DNA of 64,000 nt, taken from NCBI GenBank assembly GCA_012295275.1, contig CM022665.1, positions 1,712,167-1,776,166 of the forward strand, written 5' to 3'. Shown one piece after another: positions 35,187 to 51,100 of the stretch; the stretch's first letter is position 1, and the number at the start of each line of letters is the position of its first letter. The translations under genes and the position numbers were made by a program. Source of the stretch: Chrysomallon squamiferum (Eukaryota > Mollusca > Gastropoda > Neomphalida > Peltospiridae). The notes below the pieces were generated by a model. That model made no database searches. It had not been told where the DNA came from and saw only the letters and a list, made by a program, of their open reading frames with translations.

Positions 35187-38100
35187 TTAAAAATAAAGCA
35201 GTAACTGAAAACAGTAAAAATGAAAAGGATTGTGCAATGCATACATGTGGAACACTAAAAAAAAAGGTTAATTACAAGTTTTTCTGCATTAAACAAACCA
35301 TTTATTCTGTTATACATGTAAATCTCTAAAGTAATTTACCATCATCAAAATGTCACATGCTTATCTCCATTGGTAAATAACTGACTGAAATTTAAACAGA
35401 AATCACATGTAGAGCAGTGGGCTAAATTGATTTCCTTAAACTGTAAACGTTGACATAATACTGATTTAAACAACTGTATTTTTTAAATTATTATTATTAT
35501 TATAATTATTATTATTTTAACCTTTTTCTATTACAAAACATCAACAAAAAGCGAGCAAAAAAATAAAATAAAATAAATGCATCTAACTGTCTGTAAACCC
35601 CATCTGCTCAGTGTTTGCGAGCAGGGTGTGTAGGTAAAGCAATATAAATACAAGTAATGACAAACTCCTGATGGGGTACTGGGAAAATAATCATTGAAAA
35701 ATAAAGATGTGCTGTTGTTTCTTTCTGAGTTTTTTTTCTCTACAACACACTTTTTGCTTTGTCAGTGACTGTTCAGTGCTATTTATAAAATTTGCTGTAT
35801 TTGTACAGTTCTGATTTCCAGTATGTGTGTATCATGTATAGTCTGTAATACATCCAGCACTAATCTAAAAAGATTAAATCGAGTAATTTCATTAGTCAAC
35901 AGATTGTCATACTAATACAAGACTGAACTTTGAAAGCAATTTCTCTAATTTAACATTACTGATGTATATCAGGGTTAATGCTACTGTTAACATATCTTTT
36001 GCCTTGTCTGCTAACATATGCATATTAAACAATACTGCCTTAAAATCATCAGGTTATTTATTATTTATTTATGTATATATATATTGTTTTTAAAATTCTG
36101 TTATGTAAAAATAATAAATCTTAAAGCATTAACTTTCACAGACCTTATTTCAAACTTGTTTATTTCACAGCCAGTTTCATGCTATTATGTTTGAAAGGAA
36201 AAGAAAAAAAAAAGATAATATATTCTAACCAGTAAAAGTGTTCTCACTAAGCAGTAACTGACTTCAGGCTATTTGAATTAAACTGTGAATCATTTGCATT
36301 AAAAGACTAGTAATTAAGTGTTTTCAAGTACAGATCAATCACAAACAAGTGTGATTTATTGCAGCTGCAGACAGTAATGCAAAAAATATTTTCATTTTCG
36401 TTTAATAATTATACAGTAAAAAAATAATAATCAAATCAAATAAAGAAATTTGCAATATAACTATCATCAATAATGACACAAGTGTCATCTTTTGGTTTTC
36501 AGAACAGAACAAAGTGGAAGACCTTTTTTCAAGAAATAATCACTTCAAACTAATGATTCACAAAATATATATTGCAGTGTTTTTCATTAATGAAAGAGAA
36601 ATAAATACATAAACTCACCATGACGTTTTACATAGGAAAAAAAAAGAAGGCATAAAGCAATAATAAAAGTGAAAAATAAAACATGTTGGCTAATGTCGAT
36701 TTCCTAAGTGGAGACTCTTAAAAAACAAAGCTAAAGGCAGGATATTGATAGCAGTACTGGCCTCTCACCAAAACAGCAATACTTTGTTGCAAGTTTAGAA
36801 ATGACAATGAGATAATGCAAATAACAGTTTTATTCATTTAAAAAGAAAACGAAACAAAACAACCTACCAGTGCATACTGTCGTCTTTCCTCATCTGTATC
36901 ATAATTTAAAATGTCTTCTAGATCCAGAGTGCATGAGTGATCATCTTCTGATTCCTGAAATTAGTTTTAAAAATAATAATAATAATAATTAAAAAATTAA
37001 TTCACAGATGTAGTCAGGAATGTGCTATTAAATGCAGGATCTCCCAATATTTCATGAAATTTTGGATCAAACTGTAACGTTTATATTAATATTAATAAAA
37101 AAAAAAAAATAGCAAAATTCCTAATTATATAACAGTTTTTGTCACTGCCTGTTTGAAATGAGAAAAGCAAACTAACAGGACAAAATTTAAAAAAAAAAAA
37201 AAAAAAAGGCATTATGAACAATTAATCTGTTGTTCATTTAAAAAATAATAATAATAATAATAATAATAATTCAACTCAAGCAATCGTCACTGTTTTCACA
37301 AGAAAATGTATTAAAGTGTTTTATTTCTATGAAAATACTGGGTCAAAACACTTTTCATTTAACCACAATACATAGATTATTATTTTATTCCTCATCTGTG
37401 CATTTATCTTGCTCATTCAAAATCTATTCACTAGCACATTACCATATCTGCTTACGTATTATGCTAACATCCAAAGTTTTTAATGACATTCACAAAGATT
37501 TAAAAAAGGATCACACTATAAATACAACTGAATAACAACAAGATTACATCTCACAGCATGGAAATTCTTTAAAAAATCATTTCATGAAATAACCATTTGA
37601 ATTAAAAGCCTGTAGGAAGCTTTTTTTCTCTTTTTTTAAAAAAAACCAACAAATACATGCATTTTATTTATTTTAATTGGCAAAAAAGTACAAAATGTTC
37701 TGCATTATCAAATGCCACACTGTTTAGTCATTTAATATTCGTCACGTTTTTCATATAAGCAAATTAAATGGTAAAAATAATTGCACATTAATTGTTGAGA
37801 CAATTTGGTATGAATGCAGAATGACATAATGGATATTAAACTGCTTGAGGAAAAAAAACAAAAAAAACCACAACTAATAATGTGCTTTGTCAGTAAGTAT
37901 ATAACAAAAAGTATGTGAAAACATACACACATACATGCATGCACACACACACACACACGCACGCACGCACGCACACACACACACACACACACACTCTGTT
38001 ACTTCACATCTTAAGGCTCATATAAAACTCAAATAATTTATAGGCCAGACAGTAAATGTTTTCAGTAAAGTGTAAGCAACATTAATAAATACCATTTGAA

Positions 38101-39965
38101 GTTATAAATCTTTCAGTAGTCCATAAAATGTTATTTATTCATTCTAACATGTACCTGTCAATACATGCTGATTTCTTTAGAAGATATTTGTTGCTAAATG
38201 TTCTTGTTAATACCGGTCACAATTTCAAAGTGTCACAAAGATCTTTGCTTTGTCAGCAAAATCTTTGTAGTTCAAAATCTACTGATCCAAGTAATTACTT
38301 GCTTTTGTATTATAAGAAAATTACAGCAACTAATTGCATTGAAAATAACATATGTTTGGTAATAGGGTTGGAAGATCAATTGTATTAAACTCAGTATCAA
38401 AACAGTGGATCGTATGTTTGAGAAAAACACTTTACAACCAAAGATTTAGTCACTGAGATGTAACAAAATGAGCTTACAACATTTATTTTTATTGGAAACT
38501 TGAATATTTTGCACTAAAAAAGATAATGGAGTGAATGAGCTAGAAAATCAGAATACTAGTCAAAACTGAATAAATTCATTATGCTGAATGCCAGCAAGAC
38601 AGGACACAAGAAATCAGTCACTTAGAAATACTACTGTTTAATAGATATTTCAACAGTGGAGGAACCAACACAGAATTTGTCAGTACATATAAATAGATTT
38701 ACAACAGAGAGAAGTCAGGTTATTTCTTATGACAGGCTAACTCTACCTGAATAAAACATGTTTCTGTGTATTCAAGCTTCTATTACTCATAATATGATAA
38801 ACACATACATTTCCACATGAGATTTTGAAGCTGACATGACTGACAATCCACTCTGGACAAGAAAGGCACTAACTGCTGATATAATCAAGTTTTTAACATT
38901 TAAACTAATAATTTTATGTGTTGTTTGGTTGGGGAGGTTTTTTTTGATAATTATAAACATCACTATTTCTCTGCATTTCTATTTTATCTTCTTTTTTTTT
39001 TTCTTTTTTTTTTTTAACAGAACAGTGTTTATAAATTAATTTTAACAAAGAAAGGCGGGTCTACACAGAAATCACACACAGGTACACAGCTGATCTACAG
39101 TGTGCAGCTGGCCAACGTCTATGTTCCCAAATAATTATTTTGACGACCCTCAAGTTCATATTATGTGTACAGTTAACAATAGCATGGTTCACAGTTTGAT
39201 AAGAAAAATAAAGTATGCAAATTGAAAGTACTGCCATTTCTTCCTTTCTAGGAAACACCACAGTAAGTTACTTTGTTAATATATACTGAACCAGCTACAT
39301 ATTTGTGTTTTGCCCAAACAGTTGTCATTTACATTTTTGATCTGTAAACTCTAACCCTTAGATTACAGTTACACGTCATTTCATGTGACTGTTTTCATTT
39401 CACCATACTTGTAGTATGATCAAGCATATTTTATCTTACTTGATTACATGTCTAATAATATCTTAAAACCTGCATTATATTAACCAACATGTTCCATATA
39501 AAATGTATGTGTGTTCCCATACATATTTTATAATAAAATTTCTTTGTAAAATAATAATAATAATAGTAAAAAGAATTATATAAAGAGTCATGATATTAAT
39601 TCAATGGGTTTTTTTCTGAATACAACAAATATTAAAACATTGATGTAACTTCAAACTATATTCTGAGCCCTTTCAGAAGTGTAAAGGTACCATACTTGAT
39701 AAACATGATCTATACAGATAAACAAATTCTTCCAAGTATATTTATGATGTAACTATCAATATTTGAATTCAGTGTTGATATTTTTTAGGACTGCAAATAT
39801 TTAACATATGCAATAAAGAATAGGAGAAACTTACTTATCCACACTAAGAATATTAGGTAGATACAACTTTCTTTAAAGATTTTACACTGTTATTTATTAT
39901 TGTTATTATTATTATTTATTATTGTTGTTGTTAAAAATAATAATAGTAGTAGTAGTAATAATAAT

Positions 39966-40016
<51 letters not shown>

Positions 40017-43000
40017 GCCAATAAGTAAATGTGTGAATGAAATCTACTATGCTGAATTTATAAACAGCTAATTCCAGTAACAGTAGTATTTTATGGAATG
40101 TGACAAAACAATATTCTTATCTGTACTGTTAGACCTCAAAATCTTTATTACACTTTGCAGGAGGCTTTTTTCCTGACTGAAGAAAGCCAATAATTGTACT
40201 TGATACCATAATCAGCCAAGATTAATTGTTCAGTACAGTGATAGATTTATTACCTGTTAAACTGGTTTATATTCTAGTTCAACTTTTAATGGTGGTTGCC
40301 TGGCTATAAAAAGGTGACTATGTGTAATGCTAATTACATGTATCATGGAAATATATTCATCATGGCTGATTTTGCTAAAAATAATATAATACTGCATAAG
40401 GTTAACAGCTTCTAGTCCAGTACAAAACTTAAATTAGTCATTCATAAATAATAACTTATTTTTATTTGTGAAGCATAGAACTAGAAAATAAAATAAATAG
40501 TTTTGCATGTGTTTCTGATACACAGTAGAAAGATGAAAGAAAATGAAGAAAAACTGAAAGAAATGAACTAGAAGCACAATATCCTGCTGTATGCATGTTA
40601 CTTTGACTTTGTCACAGATAAGATATTCACAAGGCTAATTTACTATGCAAGATCATGATCAACATATTCATAAACATGTACAATGGATATTCTGAATTCT
40701 TACTGCACATTCAGAATTAATTATTTAAATATTTATCATAATTTAGTTGAACAGTTTACCATCTAATACCAACATTCCAATACTGTGTTCCTGGTAACTT
40801 ATGTGGATGGATTGATTTTTCTGCTATTAAATTTTTCACTTTTAAAAATTAATTTTTATTATTTATTTTGATTCAGTAAAGAAAATCTTGTACATACACA
40901 GGTAGGTTATTCAGTAAAACAATATATCCAATATCCAACAATAATTAAAATAATTGCTGATTATTTTGCTTAATTAAAAAGAAAGCTCCAATGATAAAAA
41001 CATTCAGAGCTCATAATAATGCAAGAAGCCAGCAATTTTATTTTAAAACACAATTTAGTCTGCTGAAACAATGTAAATCAGAATATACTGACTTCACTTT
41101 TTAGGAAGGTTCTCAGGGATTAGAAACTGAACACATTAGCATGAAACTTTTAATGTTAATATTTAGCACTAGCAGCATTAAACCCATCGCAAAAATGAGT
41201 AGGTTTATCTCATTTCACCATGACTAAAACAAGTTTTTGAAGACATGGAACTATGTTCAGTGAATATAGCAAAGAAAAGACAGCAGGTAAACAGTTCTAC
41301 TTTATTTGAATGGATAACTTTAAAAAGTTAGCAGTAAATAAGACACATACAATAATAGAGATTTGTATTTTTTATATACATATTTTTTTTAATCTTCATT
41401 TATCACTTTCAGTGTAAAAGAAGGAATATATTTTACTTTTCTTTTCTTTTCTTCTGAATATACAAAAATTATTTTTTTCATTTGATTTTAATTTCCATTT
41501 TAAAAATTAATATTATTTAACTTAATTTACAGCCATTTTACAACCTCCTAATGAATTACTGCAAGGAATTCTGCACAGCTTATATACATGTGTTCAGTTT
41601 ATATACATGTGTTCAGTTAAAGAGCAGACATTCCTGGTCAGTATGGATGTTCATGATATATTAAAAATTAAAAATAATTATTAACATTTTCATCTCAGAG
41701 TAACAATTTGATGAAATTTTACTATATCAGTTTTTTATTTTTTATGGATAAATAAAATGAAAACACTAATCATAAATAGTAATTATATATATATAGGCTA
41801 CCTTCAACAATGTCAAATTCTTACACTAATCAAAACATATTGTTATTGTAGATTATTTTTGAAACAGAATGTTTCAGTTCAGTAAAATGTGTTAAGGAAA
41901 GGTTTCATTGCTGTATGCATATCAGCGTGAACCCTTCCATGGAAACAGAGCACTGAAAAAGAAACCATGGTCACCTGAGTTCACAACACTATCAAATTAT
42001 TTTGTAATGTCAGTCATTCTTAACAATAACAGTATGACTTATCTACCCATAAGATAAACATTAGATAGCTGCAAGGTCAACAAATGAGAACAAACAAGAA
42101 ACTTATATATGTTGTTGTTATATTTTCATATTATTTGCTTAAAAGCAATTCAGAATTTGCCATAATTTGACAGTTTTATCAATTATCTATGTATAGATTG
42201 ATATGTCTGTGTTGTCTCAGATACATATCTGGTAAATATTTTCTAAATTGGTTTCTCTACACAAACATTTTGAAAATTTATGATAATAAAATTGCACATT
42301 CCAGAATCTACACAATATATCCAACATAATAAAGAATAGATACCTGATTTTTTGGTTTTGTTATTTGAGGCAGGTGTTATTGGAGATATAGGTTTTTGTT
42401 TTTTGTGAGTCTTCTTGTAAGTATTGTTCTTTGCTATTATTATTAACCTGCATTGAATAACAGAAGTAGTTTTCAAATTTATTGCATAAATATTAACTGG
42501 AACATTTTTTATTTTTGTTGTGTTGTGGGTTTTTTTGGTGAAAATAATATATTAAAACAGGTCTGTGAATATTTCTGCAGAGAAAAAAGAAAAAAAAAAA
42601 AAAAATTGGCTTTAAAAGAAAATAAGAAACCTATATTTATGGGTAATACAAGAACTTAAGTGTGCAATTTTTTTTTTTTTTTTTTTTTTTAATTTTCTGT
42701 ACTGAAATGTTTGTAAAATAACTGAAGAATGTCAGAGACTGTCTACATCTGTTGAACATGTAATTAAAGGAAACATTACCTAGTGGACAAAGAAAACATA
42801 CTACAATGATTCATTTCATGGAACCTTGGTTGGGATAATCATGGAGACAATGGGAAAAAGTGAAAAACAATGAAAATGATTGGTCAAATAGACACAGGAT
42901 TGTCTGCTCACAATCAGGGTAATTGTTGGTGCTGCTGGACAACCACACACACTCAGACAGTGGTCTGCAATAGTTAAATATTTGGTCACTCCATCAATGA

Positions 43001-43763
43001 CAATGGCAATAATTAAATTCTCATAAACTACACAATTACTATAAAACTCTCTTTCCCCCCCATAAACTGCTAATACATTTTCAAACATTTTTAAACTGAT
43101 CTATTTAAAATGTTATTGTTTCATAATATTATCAGTAAAATTATATATATATATATATATATTGCTGTTTACATAGTGCCACTGCTTTGTAACAAACTGC
43201 ATTATGCTTGCATTTACATAATTTACCAATATTCATAAGATATAAGACATAAATGGATATTTTTAATTATTGGAAATTACATGTAAAATTAAATATATTT
43301 TATTCTTAAACCTTTAAATAAGTAATGCTACATTTCTGATTAAATCTATGACAAGACTTGCCACACCTTAATAAAATAAAAAAATCAAGAATTGGAAACG
43401 TGTGTGTGTGTGTGTGGTAGAGAGAGAAAGATCTAATTAGTATCAATTACTTGCTGTATTTATAAAGAAGACAGATATTTTCAGAAAACAAAATAGTTAG
43501 TTTATCATCAACACTAATGACATGCAGAGTCCTGTTGTGCCTGACAGAAATGTACAAGAAAAGAAAAAAAAAAAAAAAAATCTTCTAATTATTTTATCAG
43601 ACAAAAGTTGATGAAAACAGGAAATTATATGTTCAAAATTACATTATGTTTATTCATTCATGATCTAATCTGTATAATTAACAAGACTTCCTGGGTTTTC
43701 TTATCTAACCATTCAACTGTTTCTATTTCCTTTTTATAAATAAAATACATACATACATGCATG

Positions 43764-43801
<38 letters not shown>

Positions 43802-45134
43802 TAAATATATATATATATATAAACATATACGTCATATATATATATATATGAAACAAGTTTGAGGTAACAAAACATTCTATTTACAGTAATTTGCATTAAC
43901 TTAAAAACTGCATACAATATACTTGTAAATAAACTGTTCTTCTTTTCTTTTTTGATCATGAATAAAAGAGCATTAAAATTTAAATATTTGCAGAAATGTT
44001 TAAACCTTTTTATCTGAATCCATTCATTATTAACGTAATGTTTATATGTTTTAAAGGGAGGGAGTATACCATAACATTTTTACTGTCTCTGGGTTTCATA
44101 TGTAACGGAAATATGGCTAATACAGATTGTTGACAAAAAGAGGAGGCTCTTAACAACACTGGATTATGCAGAGTCATCAGCCTAGCTGTGGAAACAACTC
44201 TTCAGTGCTAGCTTTACAACATGACAGGGATGTTAGGTTACCACCTTCTTTGTGTTTTAATAGCTAAGATCAGGTAAGCAAACACAAGTGACCAGGATGT
44301 CCTCATTTTGATTATAGTTGACTACCCAAGCAGGACAGATGAAAAAAATATTTTTAGGGTTTTGTTTTCAGTCCAGGTTTTACAAATACCAGGCTCAGTG
44401 ACTTGAACTAAATTTTGTATTTAAGATTATAATTTTTGCACTGGTGGTACCACATTGAATAAACATTAGGTCACAGATATGAAGAATAACCAGAAATGTA
44501 TTGGTTCATTAAAAAAAATAATAATAATTAAAAATTTGTATTAGAAGAAATATCTTCAAATAAAAGATCAGAAAGACCTCAGAAGGTGATGTAACAACGA
44601 ACATTACTATAACTACAATCAAGTTTGAGTCTTATAATCTAATCTGTATAGGAAGTGAACCACCTGGTGCATAATATATCACACAGAAATGTTTGTGTAT
44701 TCCTAGCCAACATGAAGTATGTACACTGAATAATCGATGAAATATGAGCAATGTTAGCAATATTGTCAAGAAATGAATAAATATAATTAAATTGTAATTT
44801 AATAGAGTATGTTAAAGGTGATGTTTGAAGTAAAGTTTTTATCTACCTGGCAAGCAGGAAGTTGTCTTGATGATATGAAAAGCGCTCTAAGGTATCATGT
44901 CACATGTATTTAAATACCATATTGCACTTTTATAGTGGTGTGAACACATCTGACATATTTAAAACAGTCATATACACACAAATCCAACAGTACAAGTAAA
45001 CATTTATTTTTTACTATTATTTAACATTTTAACATATAACTGATTCTGATAATAGCAAGACCATCATTTTTGATTTATGATCATGTAAAAATGTCTTCAA
45101 AAAAAAAAAAAAAATAATAATAATAAAGAAGTGA

Positions 45135-45174
<40 letters not shown>

Positions 45175-48100
45175 ATGCCTAAACACTTTCCAATTTTCAG
45201 GAAGAGTGTTCAACTATTAATTAGGGTGTGTCCAGGTTTTCCAAATATATTAAGTATTTATAAACTAACAGAGCACACTCAATAAATCATTAACAGTTTG
45301 AAGCTATTAAATGTGAACTATTTCTGATGACTTACAGTATCTTTCATTGATCTTTTACTGAACATACTCATTTTTCAACGTATTTGATTGCATTTATTTA
45401 TCAGTCCATCAGTCTTCTAATGACTAGAAAAACAATATTATTAAGTATCACTTTCAGTTATTAACAGAAGTCAAAAGATATTCTGCCCACAATTCTAGCA
45501 GTCAAAATAAAATAATAATGATGAAAACAACAAAATGATAATAGTAATAACTATTATGGACTGATGCAACAGAAGTTGGTTCTTTTTTTTATTCATTATG
45601 GTTTTCACTTTTTGTCAACACTTGAGATATACATTGGTTACTGTTGTAAAATATCACCTTGATGGCTGCACCTGACTAATAAAAGTAATATAAACGATAA
45701 TATGTTATGAACTATAATTATCATTAATGATATGAATTAAAACATTAATTCTAATATAAATTAAATCTTCATAACATTAATTCTCCTGTAACCTAAATCA
45801 TTAAAACTGATCTTAAATATAACAATTAATACTAATGTGATGGTAATATAAAAAAAACAAAAAAAAACAAACAACCATACTGTTGCTAACTATAACAGCA
45901 ATATATAACAAAATTAAAATTGTTTGGAATGCAACATTTATTCTTAATTTATTGAATTTAATTATAGTCAAATACAATTTATGAAAAGAATTCGTAGTCC
46001 TGTACTTAACAAATTATTCTATGGGGGAGAGGGAATTATGAAAAAGATTTCTGTAAAGGGTGTTGAAAGTTCACATGAAAATACACAAATAAAAGTTGAA
46101 GTAAGCATTGTCATGGTGATGAAGTGTTGAACAAGAACATAACAGAGTGACCCTGCATTGTTTAGGTAGAAATCTAGCAGCAAATTGAAAAGGACCAGAA
46201 GTTGCTGAACATATAAACACTGACTTGCTATCTGTTTAAAACTACTAAACCAGCACAAAACATTTGTGAGCTGACAGTGGTCCTCCACCCAAAGTATCAC
46301 AAGACATGATAATGCAAATACTGACATAAATTGAGTTTTATTACCTTTTATTATTTTTATTTATTTATTTATTTATTTGGTAGGGTGGTGTGTGTGTGGG
46401 GGGGTTAACGGAAAAAAAGATCAACCTACAAAGCATAAACATCTATGTAAAACATTTTTCCCCTAATATAAACAAAATTACATAGACAGCTGTATAGATG
46501 AAACAAATTTTAAAAAAGAAATTTTTAAAAAAGATATGTTTTTATATATACCTTTATATATTAAAGAAAAATTAATCAAGTGTATTTGTTGATATTATGA
46601 ACTTCATCTAGGTTTACATTTGACAACTTTTAACTGAAAACTGAAATAACCTAAGCTTGGACAAACTCTTTGTTTAATATGTACCAACATTTGAAGTCAA
46701 TCAGTACAATGTTGTAGTGAGTTATGTGACAAACAGAACAGACTTATTTCACAGTAAATATCAGTCCATGCTGTTTGCTCCATGTTTTGTCACAACATGC
46801 TGAAAGAATGAAAAGTCAACTCCAAAAACCACATGTCTGACAAACGTATTCAGTCCTGCGAGTAAGCATTTGTCTTGTTGTCAAAAACAGTTCCATGTTC
46901 TTGTTTAAAGCCAAAAATACTGCAGGTGAAAAATAAAATAAACAGCCAATCTTTGTTGTAATTTCTATTATAAAGCAGTTAAAATAAAGATTGTTTTTCA
47001 TAAATATAAATCATCTAGTCACACATACAGTGAAACAAACATTTACAGTGCTGTGGCTGATATTTGTGTCTTTTTTCCCTCACACAAAATGATAAATATT
47101 ACAGAAATGGAATTTTTGTTGTCTGGCAAAATGTGAACTTGAACTATGGTATTATTCTCTATAAGCTGTTGTTAAACTATTTTGTGACAGGAAAAGAAAA
47201 ACAAACTTGTAAATTTACTAATGTAATTGTCAAATGTTGACTTCCTTAAGAAAAAATACATTAAATAAAAATACATTAAATGCATCAGTTAACATTTAAC
47301 AAAATCACAAGGCTTGAAATCAGAAATATCAAAGCCAAAATTGTAGTGATAATTAAAAAATACAATTGTTTATATGAAAACCTAAATAAGAAAAAAAAAA
47401 AAAACAAAAAAAAACAACATCATGATGATGTATTATTCTTATTTGTGTGTTAATACAAAGCTAAAACATTCCAAATCAACAAGGTTATACATAAAATATC
47501 AAGTGGTCTGTATTTAACATATATAATAAACACTAGTGATTATAACAGTAGACATAAAACACAGCATTGCAGAAAAAATTTATTGAATATTGCACATTTA
47601 GAAACAACACATTAGCATAATTATCAGAAAATGGGGGGGGGAGTATAAATAGAAAAATGTAATCCACAGTTACAAAAAATTATATATTATTCAAATAACT
47701 GAAGCTTCCATTGAGCCATAAAAAATTAACTAGTGTGTTGTGACATTGTCCTGAAACATGAAACTGCAAACATTGCTTTAAAAATCGTTAGCTTAAAGCA
47801 AAAACATCTATAACTGTAAAGTTATTATTTTTCAGAGCTAATTAAACTGTTTTCTTTTATTTTATGCCCTTTGTTTTTCCAATACATTACAACATAAAAA
47901 TGTGTAGTTAAAACATTTTGGTTTTATAAAATTGACAACATACTACTTGGACTATTCAATTATCAGTTATTACATAAATTTAGAATATATCTATACTCAC
48001 AATATTGTTTTATATGTTAAATGTTATAAACCTGGGAAGCTATTTCACTATTCTACACAGCAACCTGACTAAGCTTATACAAGTAATTGGAAGTCTGTCA

Positions 48101-51100
48101 TGACGACATAATATTTGGTAACAGATGGCATAATTGCTGTTTGATTAAAAAATAAATAATGCAACATCAAAGAAGTCTGCATTAGTCATCATCCAGAGAT
48201 TTTATTATTTTGTCTTTTTCTGTGGGGGGGGGCTGTTGTTTTTGTTTTTTTAAGTGAAATAATTTCAACTTGCATATTTCACATTTTTCTCTGAATGAAA
48301 AAATATGTAAGGAACAACATAAAAAGGAAATGTTTATCTTTAAAAATGAAACATATTTGGAACAATATACAAAATTAAAAATTAAAAATCACCGTTGACA
48401 CCATTCATTTCTTTAATTTGAACCCTAGTTTTTGTTGTTTATTTCCTGACACTGTTTTTCTGGATGCTACCATTATGTAACACAGATCTTTCTTGTCCAC
48501 TTTTAACATCCATCTGATGTTGTTCTGACTTGAAATGTATCAACAAAGAGGAATGATCCTGCAATAATGCTGTCCTCTTCTCAAACACAAGATGAGTTAA
48601 TCCTCAGTACACAAGTTTGATTAAGACTTTTCAACTGTCTCTTAGTTTAGGCAAATAGTTTTCAGAAAGATTTATATCCCCTCTAAATTAATTACAATTC
48701 TGTCCAAATATCACTAACATAAGACACAACTGACTGCTGACTTTATGTCTGGATACATTACCTGAGAAATTTGAAATACAGAAATACACAAGAAATGTAA
48801 CAAAAGCAAAAATCAAAAAAACACACACACATAATTGTATTCTTTACAATAACCAACCAAATACAATTATTACTAGGAACTTTATGATTTACACTTATGT
48901 GTATCTGTCTACGAAGTAAAACAATGCAAGAACTTGTAACATCAGTTTGTAATCTGCATTGCCAGAACACTGTCACTTAAAACAAACTCTTGTCTTATTC
49001 ACTGTCCTACAATGGATAAACAGGGATAGGGAGTAAATCTGCTGCTATTAACAATACACTTTCAGGAAAAAGGTGTCAGAATCTCACACCCAATGTGCCT
49101 TTCTCACTGATTCATTTAACCTTTCATCTTCAAAGTCCTGATAAGTCAGCTTTGAAAACATCCCATGCCTTGGGAAAAGTTCAAGCAGTTGAGAGAGAAA
49201 GAAAAAAATATATATAAAAACCCAAAACCCCTAAATAACAAACATATCAACATGTGGGGGAAATATATATATATATTTTTTTATATTAACAACAAAAAAA
49301 GTAAGAAAATTAAAACATGCTGAACATTAAATGTATATATGCAAAAAAGCTGTCTAAGAATAAATAATAATATGTTGAATACGTGCACCTATGTAACGTC
49401 TGAAAAAAAGAAAGAAAACTGGTGTCCAATAACTCTCTCAGCATGTGGAAACAGAAAATTATTGATATTATGCAATATTTATTTGCAACAGAGTATGTGA
49501 AGTAATTATTGTTTTTTTATTATTTATTTAAAAGTATGCACATCAATACATATATAAATTTTAAATTTTTTTTAAAGAAAAAAAAAAGAAGGATTTTCAC
49601 GAAAATCTTAGTCCCAAGCAGCACTCAGCAACTTACTAAATGGATCAAATATGCAATATGTCTGCTGATTAAAACAGAAGTGTTAATACAAGAAGAAAAC
49701 ATCTGTCAAATCAGCATCAGTATTCAAGGAAGGAGGAGCAATTACAGAATTATCACTGATAATGAAATGAAAGGATCAGAATAAAGGAATATGTATACTG
49801 TTTATTCACGAGGAAGAACTAGCAGGACAATGGTTAAAACCATTTAAATGAAACCTTATTCCTCAAGTATGCAAAAGCAAAAGATTCTTTATAATTCACT
49901 TTTACCCCAAAAAACTGAGTTGTTGCAAGTTAGTTTTGGAAATGATAAAGATAGAACTTTCCATTACACCTAACCTTTACTAATATGCTGAAGGTACTGT
50001 TGGAGAAAAAAAAAAAGAACATAATAATAGTTCTTGCCAACTTTTTTTTCTGTGTGCAATGATGTCTTGCAGTAACAAGACTGCTAAGCACTGCAGAAAA
50101 TAAAATGATGATAACAAAGAAGCATAAAAAAAGATCAGACCAGACTGCTGTTGTAAAGTGTCTAGAATAATTCTGACAATGTTGTACGCATTTTTTTCTA
50201 TTTTTTTGTTTTTGTTTCCAGTCTATTTTGTCTTTATCCTAAGTTATCTGATAACAGTAAATGTGTTTTTCCTAATTGAATGCCAGTGCAGTTAATGGCA
50301 CTTGTCTTTGTTTGCTAGAAGTTCTGAGAAAATTTAAAGAACAAAGAAGCAAATGATATTTGCTGTATACAGTTATTTACATCTGGTTCATTGCTAATTT
50401 GGTTATTTTGTTTGTTTTTGTTTTTTGTTGTTGTTTTTGTATATTATTAATGAAAAAGAAATGTATTTAAACAGTATAACTTGGTAAACAGTATATGATA
50501 AGGAAAACAAAAAAATTAACATTTAAGCTGATTTTTTGCTTAATAAACAAAGAAGGCATCACATAATTACTTATGTGTGTGTTATGAATTAACTTAATGC
50601 AAACAATAAAAATGTTTTACTTCACACAATGAAAAAAAGTTGCATTTCAATGACCAAGTAGTTCTTAATGAATTATTATTATTATTATTATAAAATGTAA
50701 TAAAATATCTTAATATTGTCCTTTTTTTAAATTTTAATTATTTATTTATTATTGTTTGTTTTGCTTGTTATTTTGTGGGGAGTTATAGTTTTGTTTTTTT
50801 GTTGTTGTTTTTATTATTATTATTACTATTATTATTAATTGTATTTTGGGTTGTTGTTTTTTGTCGAGTTTTTTTCAAATTTATACTCAAATTTAGAACT
50901 CATTTTTTATATAAAAACATTTTAACAAACAGTAATAAAATGGTTTAACAAATTAGTTATATCAAGTAATCTGAACACTATAGCAAGTTGTTACTTTAAA
51001 AATGTTTAATTAATAAATAAAATGTACAAAAATGAAATAAAATTGGATGACATCAATTTTGATTTGTCAGTGTATGTCCCCAAAAATAATTTAACTAGAG

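Larger units (their letters stand above)
32908..36867 (-). other. Second intron of PPP1R14
   Basis: This is a 4 kb intron with no credible coding exon on either strand. It contains a 48-base minisatellite (34001-34196), a (TAA)n tract at about 35149-35183, and scattered A- and T-runs. Confidence 0.7.

Noticed and set aside
42816-43088. 90-codon minus-strand ORF with several cysteines
   Set aside because: It lies within the 17 kb intron and resembles no family I know, with no acceptor, donor or phase relation to PPP1R14. Chance is the simpler explanation.
46019-46327. 102-codon minus-strand ORF rich in Leu, Val and Phe
   Set aside because: It looks like a membrane protein only because AT-rich DNA yields F, L, I and V codons. 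There is no splice context or homology.
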